Assembly: GCA_000697335.1 (NCBI GenBank)
Contig: JNEM01006466.1
Location: forward strand, 1 to 30,688
Source: Conidiobolus incongruus B7586
Lineage: Eukaryota; Entomophthoromycota; Entomophthoromycetes; Entomophthorales; Conidiobolaceae
DNA length: 30,688 bases
Direction of reading: 5' to 3'
Shown here: one piece after another, positions 1 through 11,838 of the stretch
Position numbering within the stretch: the first letter of the stretch is position 1
Layout of the letters: every line of letters begins with the position of its first letter
Position numbers and translations under genes: made by a program
The notes under the pieces: generated by a model
The model's database searches: none
Seen by the model: the letters and a program-made list of their open reading frames with translations, nothing else
What the model was told of the DNA's origin: nothing

Positions 1-2808
1 TATATATGTATGCATATAGAATATCCTGAATTATTTCTTCAATACTGTGATAATTTTTATTAAATAGAAAAGAATTAATTAATGATCCTCACAAAAAGTT
101 CAATTATGATTAATATACTTATAAAATTAATTTATCTGTGTTTTTAATCACTTATATCTCCAATATATAATTTTTATATTTATACTCGATTAATGAATAA
201 ATTAAATATTATTTACTCAAAAACAGATTCTAATATATAAGATTATATTAGCAAGATTGGTGAAATAAGTAAAATTTAGTCATATATATAAAAAGTGAAT
301 AATTTTAAATTTAAATTTTAGATAGGTTTTTTCTAATAGTTTTAAATTTAAATGTTAAATATATGAATAAATAAAATATTATTTCAATTCACCATGGTAA
401 ATAATAACGCCTTTAAAATATTGTTTTGATAATTATAACAACTAATATAATATTATAAAAATTTCATAATATATTCATAAAAAATTTATATTTAGAAATA
501 CATAATGTATATAATTATAAGAAACCAAAAATGGGGGTAAATATAAATATTAGTGATATATATAAATATATGAAACAAATATACTAATCATTTTAGGGAA
601 GAATTTTCTATTAAAAAATTTCAAATTTTAGTTTTTTCTCTTAATAATACAACTAAAGGATTATTAAAATATTGAATTAATATATCAAATATATGAGCTA
701 TTTGTGAATATCATAAAAATGATAATTAAACTTCAATCAAAATTTCCTTTTAAGAATATTTTTATATTTTAAAATTGATAAAATTTCTAACCAATCATTT
801 ATAAATTGGAAAATTTCATAGTAAATACTTCAAAACATATTATATTCAGCGATATCAACTCAAATATTGGGTTTGATATATCTAATATAGTATTTTTAAA
901 TCAATTGATTATACTATATTATAATCATAATGTTAAATTAAAAAATTGATCAATATACTATAAATGTATTTTTAAATTCAATTCAATTACTAATTTTCAC
1001 TAAAAGCTCATTATACCAATAATAGGAAATTCAATTTTATAAAATAAATTTTATATTTACATAGTAAAATGTTTGTGGTATTAAAGTATAAATAGTATCC
1101 TTGGCAATTATAAAAAATGGATTGATCAACTTACATTTGAAATTTTATTGCATATTTTCCCATAAATTTGTATTTATTCAAGTATCTCCTCACATATAGA
1201 CCCTGTAATTACTAATTTTATATCTATATTAGTGAAATGATATTGTACTAATAATAGGATAAAATTTTAACCAATTTAGATAATGAAATTAGTTTAATTT
1301 CTTTGTAAATTCATTATATTATTCATATTATATATAAGTATTGTTTATAATTTATGTTAAAATGTATAAATTAAAAATTTATTATCCAAAATTTGAGTTA
1401 TGAAATCATTCAATAAATTAAAATATGACAAAATTTTATTACAAATCAATGTTTGTTATTAATCTCTCAATAATAAATTAATAATTAATAAAATCAATTG
1501 ATGAATAAATAAAAAATACATTAAATTGATTTTTTTATTAATTCATTATCAATCAACAAATATATTCAGCTATGAACTTATTAAGTACATTTTAGTTTCT
1601 AACGCGCTTATTTTAAAATATAACTTGGTTTAAAATTATATCATAGATCAGGGTATCAATGAACGGAGCATTCAAACTCAGCTTATGAGAATATGATTGG
1701 ATATAATAAAATTAGATTTATACTCTAGTTTTTGGGGCATTTAGTTTCCTCTTAACAATATATTGATTAGTAATGCTCTGCTTAATAATTGTCATTCAAT
1801 TACGGACAATTATTTAAAAAAAAAGAATAAGCTTAAATTTCTAGTTAAATATAATTATTTATGTTATATTAAACTTTTTACCCGTAACATATTATTCATT
1901 TTACTCAAGTTAGTAATATAATATTCATAAATTTCTAAAAATAGGATACAATTCGAATCAAATTAATTTTAGCAGAATTTTGATTAATAATCGGTTTTCT
2001 GAACAACTAAATTGCTAGGCTATTATTCCGGGAATAATTACTAAACTTGGTATCAACAACCTAGAATCTTTAAATTGGAATTTCAATTTAATGCTTAATC
2101 TTAATATACTCATATGTACAACAATTCTTTTTCAGCTGATATATTTTATTATAAATCTATTTTATATAAAAAGTTTTATAAATCGCATTTCGAAGTGCAT
2201 TTTGCATCAAATAATAAATTTAATAATTAAAGGTAATTTCGCTGCGCATATAATATTCAATATAATTTGACCAGCTTTTTATAAACAGCTTTTGAAACTA
2301 ATTTATTAATATAATTTTATATTGATTTTATTAATTATAGGATTTACTTTCTAGAATACTGAAAGATAATCTGAATCAAATTTGATAACATAAGAATTAA
2401 ATATTAAATAATGTCATTAGTTGAATTATAATTTATTAATAGGAATATATTAATTTTAAATTTATTTAGATTTTTCACATTCGCTTTAAACTAGAAAATA
2501 ACGGTCACAAAATATTAAATTGAATAAATGAAAAATTCAGTAATTATTCAAATAATTAAATAATAAAAATTGTTAAGAAAAATAAAAATTACATGTTTAA
2601 CAGATACTGAATAAATGTTTTAATTTAAATTTAAAAGTAAATAATTCAGGTATAATTGTAGATAGTCCCTAGAACATAAGCTTCAAAATTTATTTACTTT
2701 TTCTTTCATTAAAATTTACCGATCAAGTGATAGTTGAGGGTTATTTATAATACGTAATTACCTTGAATTTTTCATTATTTTAAATTCGGTATATTGATTC
2801 CTAGAAAA

Positions 2809-2828
2809 ATTATTATTATTATTATTAT
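2809..2828. repeat. (TTA)n microsatellite
   Basis: About seven TTA/ATT units in tandem inside A/T-rich intergenic DNA. The same trinucleotide recurs at 8488, 10280 and 10794, so it is a genome-wide simple repeat and not a local element. Confidence 0.8.
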
Positions 2829-3904
2829 CATTTATACTTTTAACATATGCTAATCTTCTTATAGCTTGTAAGATACTCAGATTAGCATTCCGATAAGGAA
2901 TCCTCAATGAGTTATTGATTTAATAAATTTAAAGCCATTTCTTATTTTTCAATAAAAATTGAAACTTTAACAATCAATATCATGATAAGATTCGCAAAAT
3001 ATGTATTTTATATCAGTAAAATTAATCTATTGAGAATTATTGGTTTATAATAATTGACAAAAATATTTGATAGTTCCTTAATACTGTTAAATGAATATTT
3101 ATTAATTCGGAATATTCCATAATGAATAAATGAATGAATTATATTGAATAAAGAATATTATTTGAAAATTTCAAGTTTATAGTATTATTAAATTATGACT
3201 TTTAATGATATCATCCATTTATATACAAATCAATATAGTAAAACTATTTTAACTAAATTTACTAAATATACGTTTTTGTATATTCAAATAAATAAGAATA
3301 AGAGGAATATACTTGTTTATACTTGTAAAATATTCAACTGCTTTGGGAGATTGTTAACTAATATACTAGGTAGTATTAATATATTTTAACTATTCATAAA
3401 AAACTGAAAAGAGTTACCCAATTTAGGTTAAATCATAAATTAATATTTATTTAAATGAATAGTATAGGATATTAATAGATAAAATAATTATTGATTTTTA
3501 ATTCAATGAAACATTAAATATTTCAGAAACATCTTATACATATTTGGTTAAAATTAATTTAAAACAACAATTGTTCTTTTTAATTAATAACAACTTGATT
3601 TAAATATATTCAATTTTTCTTTTTTTTCAGTTCTGAATCTTTATTTTCATAGAAGGAATGTTCATTAAATCTAATTGATATTTAAGTCTTTCAAATTAAA
3701 TCTAGAATATATAATTAAATTATTAATACTTAATTAACTTATATTATTATTAGAATTTTTATTATTTATACAGTTATTATCTTAATGATATTTTCTTAAA
3801 TTATTTTGCAAAAATTAGAATTATAAATATGAGTGGATTATGAAATTTTATAGTTGAAATATTGAAAATTATTGGCTCTTTTGAATCAACAAGGGATAGA
3901 AAAA

Positions 3905-3967
3905 AAGGGATGTAATAGTTTAGTAGTATTAAAGTTTCAATAGAAACCTATTACTAAGAAATCCCTT
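3905..3967. repeat. compound inverted repeat / hairpin
   Basis: Three pairs of arms nest around one centre. AAGGGAT (3905-3911) pairs with ATCCCTT (3961-3967), GTAATAG (3912-3918) with CTATTAC (3948-3954), and GTTTC (3934-3938) with GAAAC (3943-3947) around an AATA loop. A bulge on each side separates the arms. It could be a degenerate miniature inverted-repeat element or a structured transcript; nothing nearby decides. Confidence 0.5.
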
Positions 3968-4590
3968 ATCTTCAAATATTAAATCCCTGATTCATTACTA
4001 TTTTTCCCATATATCACAATTTCTAGTTTTAATATAAATCATATTTTATGAATTAAGAATTCATTTATGATTAATACAGTTTTTAATATTAAATTAGAAA
4101 CTATTGAATTGTGTGAATGCTATCGATAATTTAACCCAATCAGATATATGAATTACGATCAATTGAGATAAATTAGATCGAATTTTGTATGCCATAGGCA
4201 AAGAGATTGAGAGTATAATTTTTCGTTTAATATAATCAAATTTTCTTTTAAAAGATATTTAATGTTTTTATAGTAAAGATTGATTTCAAAAAGACTAATT
4301 TCAGCGAATTTGAAAATACCGTTATAGCATAACTTAGTATAGTAAGGCTTTGGAGATGATATTTTACCTTATTTATTCAGCAAATTTTACCCCAACTATT
4401 CCAAATTGGAGAAACCAAATTCAAAATTAGGGTACAAAAATTATAAAACAAACTTTTATATATATCTTTATTGCTATATTATATCTTTCAATTTAATTAT
4501 TAGGATTAATACGAAATAGATCAGCTTTACAATGTTAGAAAATGTAAATATTGGAAATTGATTTTTATAATAAATTCCAGTATTAATTAA

Positions 4591-4900
4591 TGGATATATA
4601 ATTTTCATTTCACTAAATATGTAAAATTAAGGAGCTATTCTTGTGGTTTAAATCCAGCAGCGACATTAGAACCCATGTATAGCAGTCCGTCGCAATTAAT
4701 TACGAATATATCGTATTCTAGCTAGTCTACATCCGTCAATAACTTGTTGCTTGGTAGCAGAATTCTATAATTTCGATCCTATGGTCAATATTGTATGGTG
4801 ATATTATTCAGTGGAATTGGAACAGGCTACAATGATAGTCAATACATCCACTGTAGACCAAACTCTGTGAGTTTCATCCCTTTTGATTACTATTGAAGTC
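4591..4900 (+). pseudogene. decayed ORF, unrecognised (possibly secreted, Cys-containing)
   Basis: This patch is clearly richer in G and C than its surroundings. One forward frame stays readable for about 100 codons. It is open from 4591 to a TAG at 4723, then continues in the same frame across further stops to about 4895. The readable parts have balanced amino-acid use (for example GLNPAATLEPMYSS and FSGIGTGYNDSQYIHCRP) and contain scattered cysteines. I do not recognise the family. The minus strand is also partly open in short pieces, so strand is not certain. Most likely it is the remnant of a lineage-specific gene. Confidence 0.3.
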
Positions 4901-5753
4901 AAAAAAACATTCATTGGAAAAGCCTAAATATGATTGGGTAAAAGTTTTTACAGAGCAATAGTAAATTTAATAAAAGAAGTATGGGGTACAATTCAGTTTT
5001 TAGTTAAGGCTAACTCAATAAAAGTCTCAGCTCATCCCTTGAATATTTTTATCAAATTGTAATAAGAAATTGAATCATCAACTATTGATATTATGGTTGA
5101 TAGGCCATTCTTTATTAGGCAACTAGTGGTGGGGTAATTTATCCTTGAGATATTGATAATTCCTTTTTGAATAACCAAATAATTATTTATCAAACTTTTT
5201 ATCATTATTATTATTGATCAAAATATAGTAAAATAAATTATTGTTTTTATTGACCCCTTATCACTAATATGAATTCTTTCAATTTTAACAATATTTTACC
5301 AAATTCAATAATCATATATTTATCATATATTAGATTTTAGACATTGAGCGATATATCCCAGCATCATAGCCTTTAACTAAAATATGAAGCTTAATATCAA
5401 GAAGCACTGATAGGCTATATTGCTAGTTTATAAAATGTAGAATCTATTTAAATACAGATGTACATACCCCATTCTGATTGTATCGATTTCAAAATTTCGA
5501 TTGATACAAATAATAAATTATGAAAATCCCTTACTTAAATTAGAACAATATCGCATTTTTCATTTTTAGTTTATGAATACAAATATGATAATGGTAAAAT
5601 GATTATACTCTACAATAAATAGTTTATCATTTTCAACAGCTTGATCAGAAATTTAAAATTTTAATCATATAAATTGATATTTCTAAGATATATCATTGTA
5701 TATTATCATGTTTAAAGCTTTATATATTTTATGTTATTTTATTATAATAATAA

Positions 5754-5796
<43 letters not shown>

Positions 5797-6217
5797 TACT
5801 GTTTTTATTGTTAAGTTTAAATACTATTCTTATGAACAATATAAATGATATTAATTCTGATTAATCGAAAATATGTGATCATATTCTTTGATAGTCAATA
5901 TGTTTAATATATGTTCAAACAGTTACCTTATATTTATGAATACATAAATTGATTTTTATATTATATAATAAACTATCTCACAAATATTACATAATGAATA
6001 TCCAAAGAGTAAATTATGAAAGGCCGAGTTATAAAACCATTAGCAATCAGAAATGTTGAATTTAAAACCTATATCAAATAAAACAATGTGTATGGATGGA
6101 TGAAAATCATACCAATAACAGATGAAATTGTATAAAATTTACTGCAAAATATTGATTACTTGAATTTTATACAAATAAATATCTGTATTTAGCTGAGATA
6201 TGCGATAATTGACAGCT
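4901..6217. other. intergenic, no gene seen
   Basis: A/T-rich sequence with stops in all frames. Mildly G/C-richer stretches at 4960-5060 and 5330-5500 do not give a readable protein. It holds an (AT)n run and one copy of the TGATAGTCAATA motif at 5889-5900. Confidence 0.6.
5757..5790. repeat. (AT)n microsatellite
   Basis: About 17 perfect AT units. Simple-sequence repeat in intergenic DNA upstream of the zinc-finger gene; self-complementary, so likely to be length-variable. Confidence 0.85.
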
Positions 6218-6304
6218 ATGATCTCATCATTCGAATTTGATGATAGTCAATATTGGAATTCCGAATGGGTTATGGGCCAATCAGAATCATTAAACAACAG
6301 CTAA
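6218..6304 (+). other. short ORF (28 codons) upstream of zinc-finger promoter
   Basis: ATG to TAA encodes 28 residues beginning MISSFEFDDSQYWNSEW, an acidic, aromatic composition unlike the K/N/I/F-rich peptides of random A/T-rich frames here. It lies about 155 bases 5' of the predicted TATA box of the zinc-finger gene, so it would be a leader ORF only if a further-upstream start site is used. It may equally be a remnant or chance. No family is recognised. Confidence 0.25.
6277..6284 (+). promoter_or_regulatory. CCAAT box
   Basis: CCAATCAG matches the preferred NF-Y/Hap2-3-5 site. It lies 300 bases before the zinc-finger ATG and about 180 before its TATA box. A second ATTGG (inverted CCAAT) lies at 6252-6256. 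It overlaps the short ORF at 6218-6304, so it may be fortuitous. Confidence 0.4.
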
Positions 6305-6365
6305 CTCCAAAATTATTTTTCAGATACGAAACAGGAAAATTATATAGAACAGTCAATGAACGTGA

Positions 6366-6427
6366 GAAAGGAGGGGGTTAATAGAAAGGTTGTGTGTACT
6401 GAAAGGTGAGTGAGATACGGAAAGGGG
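6366..6427 (+). promoter_or_regulatory. phased GAAAGG repeats with AGGGG (STRE-like) sites
   Basis: Four GAAAGG hexamers start at 6366, 6384, 6401 and 6420, with spacings of 18, 17 and 19 bases. The strand is strongly purine-rich. Two copies run into AGGGG (6372-6376 and 6423-6427), the core bound by Msn2/Msn4-type zinc fingers. The array ends about 30 bases before the TATA box. The protein encoded just downstream has Msn2/4-like recognition helices, so autoregulation is plausible (inference). Confidence 0.5.
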
Positions 6428-6458
6428 CTATAGTTTGTCAAAAATAGTTTTTGAAAAG

Positions 6459-6466
6459 TATAAATA
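6459..6466 (+). promoter_or_regulatory. TATA box of the zinc-finger gene
   Basis: TATAAATA, a consensus TATA box, lies 111 bases before the ATG at 6577. A start site about 30 bases downstream would give a leader of roughly 85 bases without an ATG. The surrounding sequence is less A/T-rich than the deserts, so the match stands out. Confidence 0.6.
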
Positions 6467-6576
6467 CCAAGCACTTCTCCAACCTGGAAGAATAAAATTT
6501 ACACCTCCCAGGTTGATTTTAAAACCTACATATCTATCTCTTTTCTATTGGACACTAAATCGAGTTCTTTATAAAA

Positions 6577-7323
6577 ATGTCACTTCCTTACTCTTCCCAC
6601 CCTCAACAAACTATCTCAACCCCAACTCTGTTATCAAACTCGATATCTTATTCTGAAGAATATTCTCATTTGTTGCCTCAGAACCTGCCTTCACCTCCAA
6701 TCAGCCCTCCTTTTGCACATCCAAACCATTCACCTTCATGGTATGCAGGATGCTGCTTAGATTTAGCCGAATTCCAGCAGGACTGGTCTTCAATGCAAAT
6801 GAACTCTTCTACTCAAGAGTACAACCCTGCTTATATTCCAATCGACTATACTAACCAACTTCCATTACCTTCTCCCTCTCTGTGCCCATCCAACCCTCAT
6901 ACTGATCCTGCTATCTATTCATCTCCCTCAATGTTCGATCCTGCTTTTCCTCCCATATATGATAGTACTCTGATGGCAACAGTGACTCCATCATCAGAAT
7001 TTCCACCTATTAATCGTCCTGTTTCAAGGCTTCAAAGCATGTCTTCATCAAAATTCCCTATTAAATCCGATCATCGCATTGAGCAAAGAAACTATCTATG
7101 CACACAGCCTGGATGTGGCAAACGTTTCAAACGTGCTGAGCATTTGAAGCGTCACGTGAGATGCATTCATAATCACGATCGTCCCTTCACTTGCCCTTAT
7201 CCATCTTGTCAAAAACCATTCTCAAGATCGGATAATCTCACCCAGCATATTAAAATTCACCAGAGAACCGAAAGAAAGCAGTCTCAGGAGCACTCTGAGC
7301 TGACTTACGTTTCTCAAAAATAG
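6577..7323 (+). CDS. C2H2 zinc-finger transcription factor, Msn2/Msn4-like fingers
   Basis: Intronless, 248 residues, probably a nuclear sequence-specific DNA-binding regulator. Residues 1-165 are low-complexity, rich in Pro, Ser and Thr, typical of a disordered activation region. Two C-terminal C2H2 fingers follow. Finger 1 uses C175, C180, H193 and H198 (C-x4-C-x12-H-x4-H); finger 2 uses C206, C211, H224 and H228. The recognition helices read RAEHLKR and RSDNLTQ, nearly those of yeast Msn2/Msn4 (RQEHLKR, RSDNL-Q), which bind the stress element AGGGG/CCCCT. The short basic tail ends 20 residues later. An in-frame TAA at 6556-6558 fixes the ATG as first in frame. The match covers only the fingers, so a stress-response role is inferred; other fungal regulators share this finger pair. 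Confidence 0.9.
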   Translation: MSLPYSSHPQQTISTPTLLSNSISYSEEYSHLLPQNLPSPPISPPFAHPNHSPSWYAGCCLDLAEFQQDWSSMQMNSSTQEYNPAYIPIDYTNQLPLPSPSLCPSNPHTDPAIYSSPSMFDPAFPPIYDSTLMATVTPSSEFPPINRPVSRLQSMSSSKFPIKSDHRIEQRNYLCTQPGCGKRFKRAEHLKRHVRCIHNHDRPFTCPYPSCQKPFSRSDNLTQHIKIHQRTERKQSQEHSELTYVSQK

Positions 7324-7990
7324 GAGCAATTCCATTCCACAGCTGTTGAATTGCCTAAATTGAATTGATTTGATTCTGCTCTCGCTGGATTTAATGAGCA
7401 TCAAATTTGTCAAAATGACTTATTTTCCAACTCTGCCCTCACTTTCCTTCCTAAATTATTTCTCCCCCTGAACCCTTCATACTTAATTGGCTTAATTAAT
7501 GCTTGAAACTGCTAATAATATGAACAGCATTTTCCTCACCCTGATTTACACTGATCAACCAATCACAATTGGGAATTCCTTCTCTCGTATTTGTTCTTAG
7601 TATTCATACCAATCAACAAAATTGGATGTTACACTATATATTTTTATTTACCTATCATCGTCAACCTTATATAAGCATTGACTATCTTAAGCATCTGGAC
7701 GTATGACTTCATTGTATAATACTTGACAAAGATATAAGGGACTAGGTTTGATACTTGGTACCTTTCAAAAATCTATATTAAAAAGTTTTCAATTCAATTT
7801 TCTCATTATCTCATTATTTCATCCATGATCACAATCTCCTCAATTCAGTGAGTCATAACAGATTTGCAATTTTTAAGAAACTTTCATACCCCACACTCAT
7901 TCAAAGGAGTAACTCCTATCCACCAAACATCAGTTTTGCTTATAATTATTAAATTTAATTTAATATAAATTTTTTAATAAAAAAAACTTC
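7324..7990 (+). other. probable long 3' untranslated region of the zinc-finger gene
   Basis: Base composition stays as balanced as the coding region until about 7960 and then drops sharply to A/T-rich desert. No frame is open for a useful length. AATAAA-type signals appear only at the boundary (around 7976). A perfect small hairpin, AGGAGT/ACTCCT, lies at 7905-7917, and an inverted copy of the upstream motif (ATTGACTATC) lies at 7677-7686. A long 3' UTR or a separate non-coding transcript fits best. Confidence 0.4.
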
Positions 7991-8085
7991 AAGAGCTAGT
8001 CTCTTGAATCCAAAAATCAATAATTGCATTTAATTAAATAATTATATTAAATGATGATTTCATTATACTTGTTGAGAATGGATTG

Positions 8086-8113
<28 letters not shown>
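8086..8113. repeat. (AT)n microsatellite
   Basis: About 14 perfect AT units in the desert 3' of the zinc-finger gene. Confidence 0.85.
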
Positions 8114-8116
<3 letters not shown>

Positions 8117-8487
8117 TTGTTTAATGTTATTGGTTCTATATCAATGATAAAAACTTGAGTTAATTAAATCTTGTTTATTAATTTATGAATCAAGCAATTT
8201 GATTGGTTAATTTTATATTGAAATTATTAATATATATATATATATATTATCTTTAATTAAATTTATTTTAATATAAATAAATATCAAAATTTAAAAGAAT
8301 TATTAATAAATGATTAATGAATATATCAAAATGAAATTATCAATTGAATAATACTTAAGTCAATTATAAGAAATACTTGAATATATCAATAATGTAATAA
8401 TTTATAACTTAAAACTAATTTTAATTATAATAAATTATGAAATGTGATGATAACCTCATATTTAAATCAATAATTAGTAAAAAAAAT

Positions 8488-8513
8488 TTATTATTATTAT
8501 TATTATTATTATT
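8488..8513. repeat. (TTA)n microsatellite
   Basis: About eight TTA units in tandem. Confidence 0.85.
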
Positions 8514-10279
8514 TAATTTAGAATTTTATTCAATTAAAAATTTAATAAATAATATTTGTAAGAGTAATAATATCAAAATATATTAACTTTTTGATATTTA
8601 TATATATATTTGATTTTGATTGATAAAGTAGTGAATTACCTTTAACAAAAATCATATAACTTAATTTATTAAAAAAAAGTAATTTTTTTGAATCGAAACA
8701 TTTATGTGATAATTACCGATTTAGATTAGTCAAATAATATCCTAATAAGTAAAATGAATAAACAAAAATTGCTATTTTAATTGTGAGTAAATTGATTGAA
8801 TTATAATGCTAATTTTTAATAAATAATATAAGTCTTTTTTGATTTAGCAATACAATCACAAATTGTACTGTTTATTGATTAATAATCGCCTGATTTGCCT
8901 ATTTCATTATAGTCTAATCAAACTATTAATTTTTCTTATTATTTTTTTGTTTCTTTATAATTCTAAATAATTCACTCCTTTAGTTATTCATTGCTTTATA
9001 TATAGTTTTTTTTTAAAATTAATAAAAGATTAAATATTAATTAGAGTGATTTATATTTATTGCAAAAATTTGAAGAAATGAGGTGAATTTTTTGTAATAA
9101 TTAATTATTTAAATAGTGAACTCATTTAATATTATTTTGAATATTACAGTCTCAATATAATTTTGAATTATTATATATTAATTTGGGATTGATTTTGATA
9201 ACATACGTTAATTTCAGTATTAGTACTTGATTGTAATTAATTTTCATTTTCAAAGTTCATATTAAAAAAAATCCTCCTATTCAAATATATATTGGGCGTC
9301 ATTTAATTTTTTAGCATTTATTCAAAAACAACATATTTGGTTTGTGTTTATTAAAACAAAATAACTATAATGAATAGTATTATTTATTTAACATCCCTTG
9401 TTTTTAATAATATTTTATCCAATTATATTAAATTATCTAAAATCCCATTGATAAATTTGTATATTTGCTAATTTATGGATGTCAAAATGTTTAAAGCGAG
9501 TAACAAATAAATCTTGAAAATTTTCATTACTTAAGGCCGATAGCATATTCAAGTTATTTTTTTATTGATTTCAAGCTAAATAAATATATATTGTTTTAAT
9601 ATTAACCAATAAAATGTATTATTTATACATAATACTTGAGTGAATATAAATGCTCGTATTTGTTACTATTTTGAGTTTATATTAAATTTTGATTAATACA
9701 TATTTATTATCTCGGAATTAACTATGATAATTAATTGACTATATTTAATATAAAATCACAAAATATACACTATATATTCTGGCAACAAAGTTAAAAATGA
9801 ATTTATAGCATATAAAAGTGATCAGCAATATATTTATTCAACTTTTCACTCCAAGCTATTTAGTAAACAAGGATACAAAGGTTTATTGCTATCAATATAT
9901 TACAAAAATTGTCACTTTTCAAAACCTACAATAAATCAAATTATCAATTTATTGATTTATTGATATATATCAAAAACTTCACTTTTAAATCTATATTTAT
10001 ATTAATTTCAATATAAATATTTTTAATTAAGAAAAACAATTAAAATATTAAAATTTATTTAAAAAAAATAATATTTTTTTAAATTATATCATCTATATAG
10101 ATTTTTTTATTTATTTTAATTTAAAATTATTACAGTTTTTTCTTTCTATTATAATTTAATATATTTGCAATTCTTTTTATTAAGGAACAAAATAAATTCA
10201 GTGTTACAAATGTGGGTATTTAATATTTATCAAAATGATACTGTATTTAGTCTAATTGAGTTATATTGAATATATAAAT

Positions 10280-10303
10280 ATTATTATTATTATTATTATT
10301 ATT
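10280..10303. repeat. (ATT)n microsatellite
   Basis: Eight ATT units in tandem in intergenic DNA. Confidence 0.85.
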
Positions 10304-10793
10304 TTTGATATATTAGTGAGGATTGTTTTTATATAAAAAATTCATTATTTTCTTTATAATAAGTTATTAATTATAAAAATTATTTAGTTTAAATGAAATT
10401 TTTTAAAATTTTTATTAAGATAAAAATTAATTTTATAAAATTTAAATATTTTATACTAATTCTTTAGTACTCTATTAAATATTCAAACAAAGGAATATAA
10501 ATAATTATTATCAAAAGGATCGAGAAAATATGATTAAAAATAAGTTAGCTACGATATAGGTAATATTAGATCTTACTACCATGTTATGTTTTATTTAACT
10601 GATTCGAATATATTTTGTATTTGATATTGTTTGGATATAAACACAAAATACTATGGATTCCTTATTGATTTTATTCAATTATTTATACTTATATATAATA
10701 ATAAAAACTAATAAATTTTGAATTTCAATTAATTATTTATAATTATATTATATCCCATTTATTCTTCAAATTAAATATAAATAGAAGAAAAAA

Positions 10794-10829
<36 letters not shown>
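10794..10829. repeat. (ATT)n microsatellite
   Basis: About twelve ATT units, the longest trinucleotide run in the window. Confidence 0.85.
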
Positions 10830-10831
<2 letters not shown>

Positions 10832-11838
10832 TTAATGTTTTATTAAAGGCGTTATTTTAGCAAATTTATCTCTATTTTTCTAAGTAATATTATCCTTATT
10901 TAATTAAATAAATTTTTTTTAAAAAAATAATTATAATTTAAGTAAATTTTATAAATAAATAAAATTAATATATTAATAATATCTATTACTATTAGAATTT
11001 TACTTTTAAAATCTAAAATTCCTATTAAAATCAGTATTAAATAATTATATGCTAATATATCGCTAAGATTTATTACAAGTAGAGCCCTTAATAAAATGGT
11101 TCAAAATATTTTCTAAATACAATAAACCTGTATTTTTAACTTAAATTGATAGATTTATTTTCGAAATACAAATTTTCATATGATAAGAACTAGCAAAAAA
11201 ATAATTTTTTATATAAATTATTTTATTGTAATTAAAATAAAATTTACTTATGTTTAAAACGTAAAACTCAGTATTAATATATTTAATCAAAATCTAATAT
11301 TAATATATATTATTAAAATAAGTCAGATTTTATTCAATAATTATATAATTTCAGAAATAATAAAAAATATTTATAAATATGATTTCATTCTAATTCTTCC
11401 TCGATATTACTTATAGATAATTTTTAACATTAAATTAATTCTTGATTAATTTATCAATATTACTGGATTGAAGTACACTTAATTCCATCATTGATTCAGG
11501 GCCTTAACTCCTGATTTAAATTAAAATTCATAATTTTATTTACTTTTTTTATTCAAGTACATTTAATTATTTTGTTCTTTTTTAATTTAAAAATCAAAAT
11601 TATCATATAATAATATAATATTATTATTTAAATCTTTATTAACTCTTAAATTTTTGAATTCTATTAACTTATTATTTTATATTATATTATTATTATTAAT
11701 ATATTGAAAATATTTTAGCTGTTTGAATATTCTTCATATTTATTTAATAAATATATTTTAAGTAATATCACCGTTCTAAAAGCTTTTTTCTTAGTAATAA
11801 TTTTTTTCTTTTTTATTTTAAAAGTTGAAATGAAAATA

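Larger units (their letters stand above)
1..4590. other. A/T-rich gene desert
   Basis: I see no gene here. The sequence is almost entirely A and T with stops in every frame. Slightly more balanced patches lie near 1590-1760, 2010-2100 and 2860-2910, but none gives a readable protein. A short open stretch at 3195-3389 has only A/T-driven amino acids (I, N, K, L, F, Y) and is not supported. A (TTA)n run lies near 2809-2828 and a compound hairpin at 3905-3967. Confidence 0.7.
7991..11838. other. A/T-rich gene desert
   Basis: No gene seen. All frames are dense with stops. It contains (AT)n near 8086-8113 and 8229-8247 and (TTA)n runs at 8488, 10280 and 10794. Small G/C blips at about 9290 and 9530 are too short to interpret and fold into no recognisable tRNA. 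Confidence 0.7.

Noticed and set aside
3195-3389. 64-codon open frame on the plus strand
   Set aside because: Composition is only I, N, K, L, F, T and Y from A/T-rich codons, with no domain, no context and no conserved pattern; expected by chance.
6435-6656. 73-codon frame overlapping the zinc-finger start
   Set aside because: It has no ATG at its start, covers the TATA box and leader, and overlaps the real gene in another frame.
7222-7413. Minus-strand frame under the zinc-finger 3' end
   Set aside because: Shadow of the zinc-finger coding strand; no recognisable domain.
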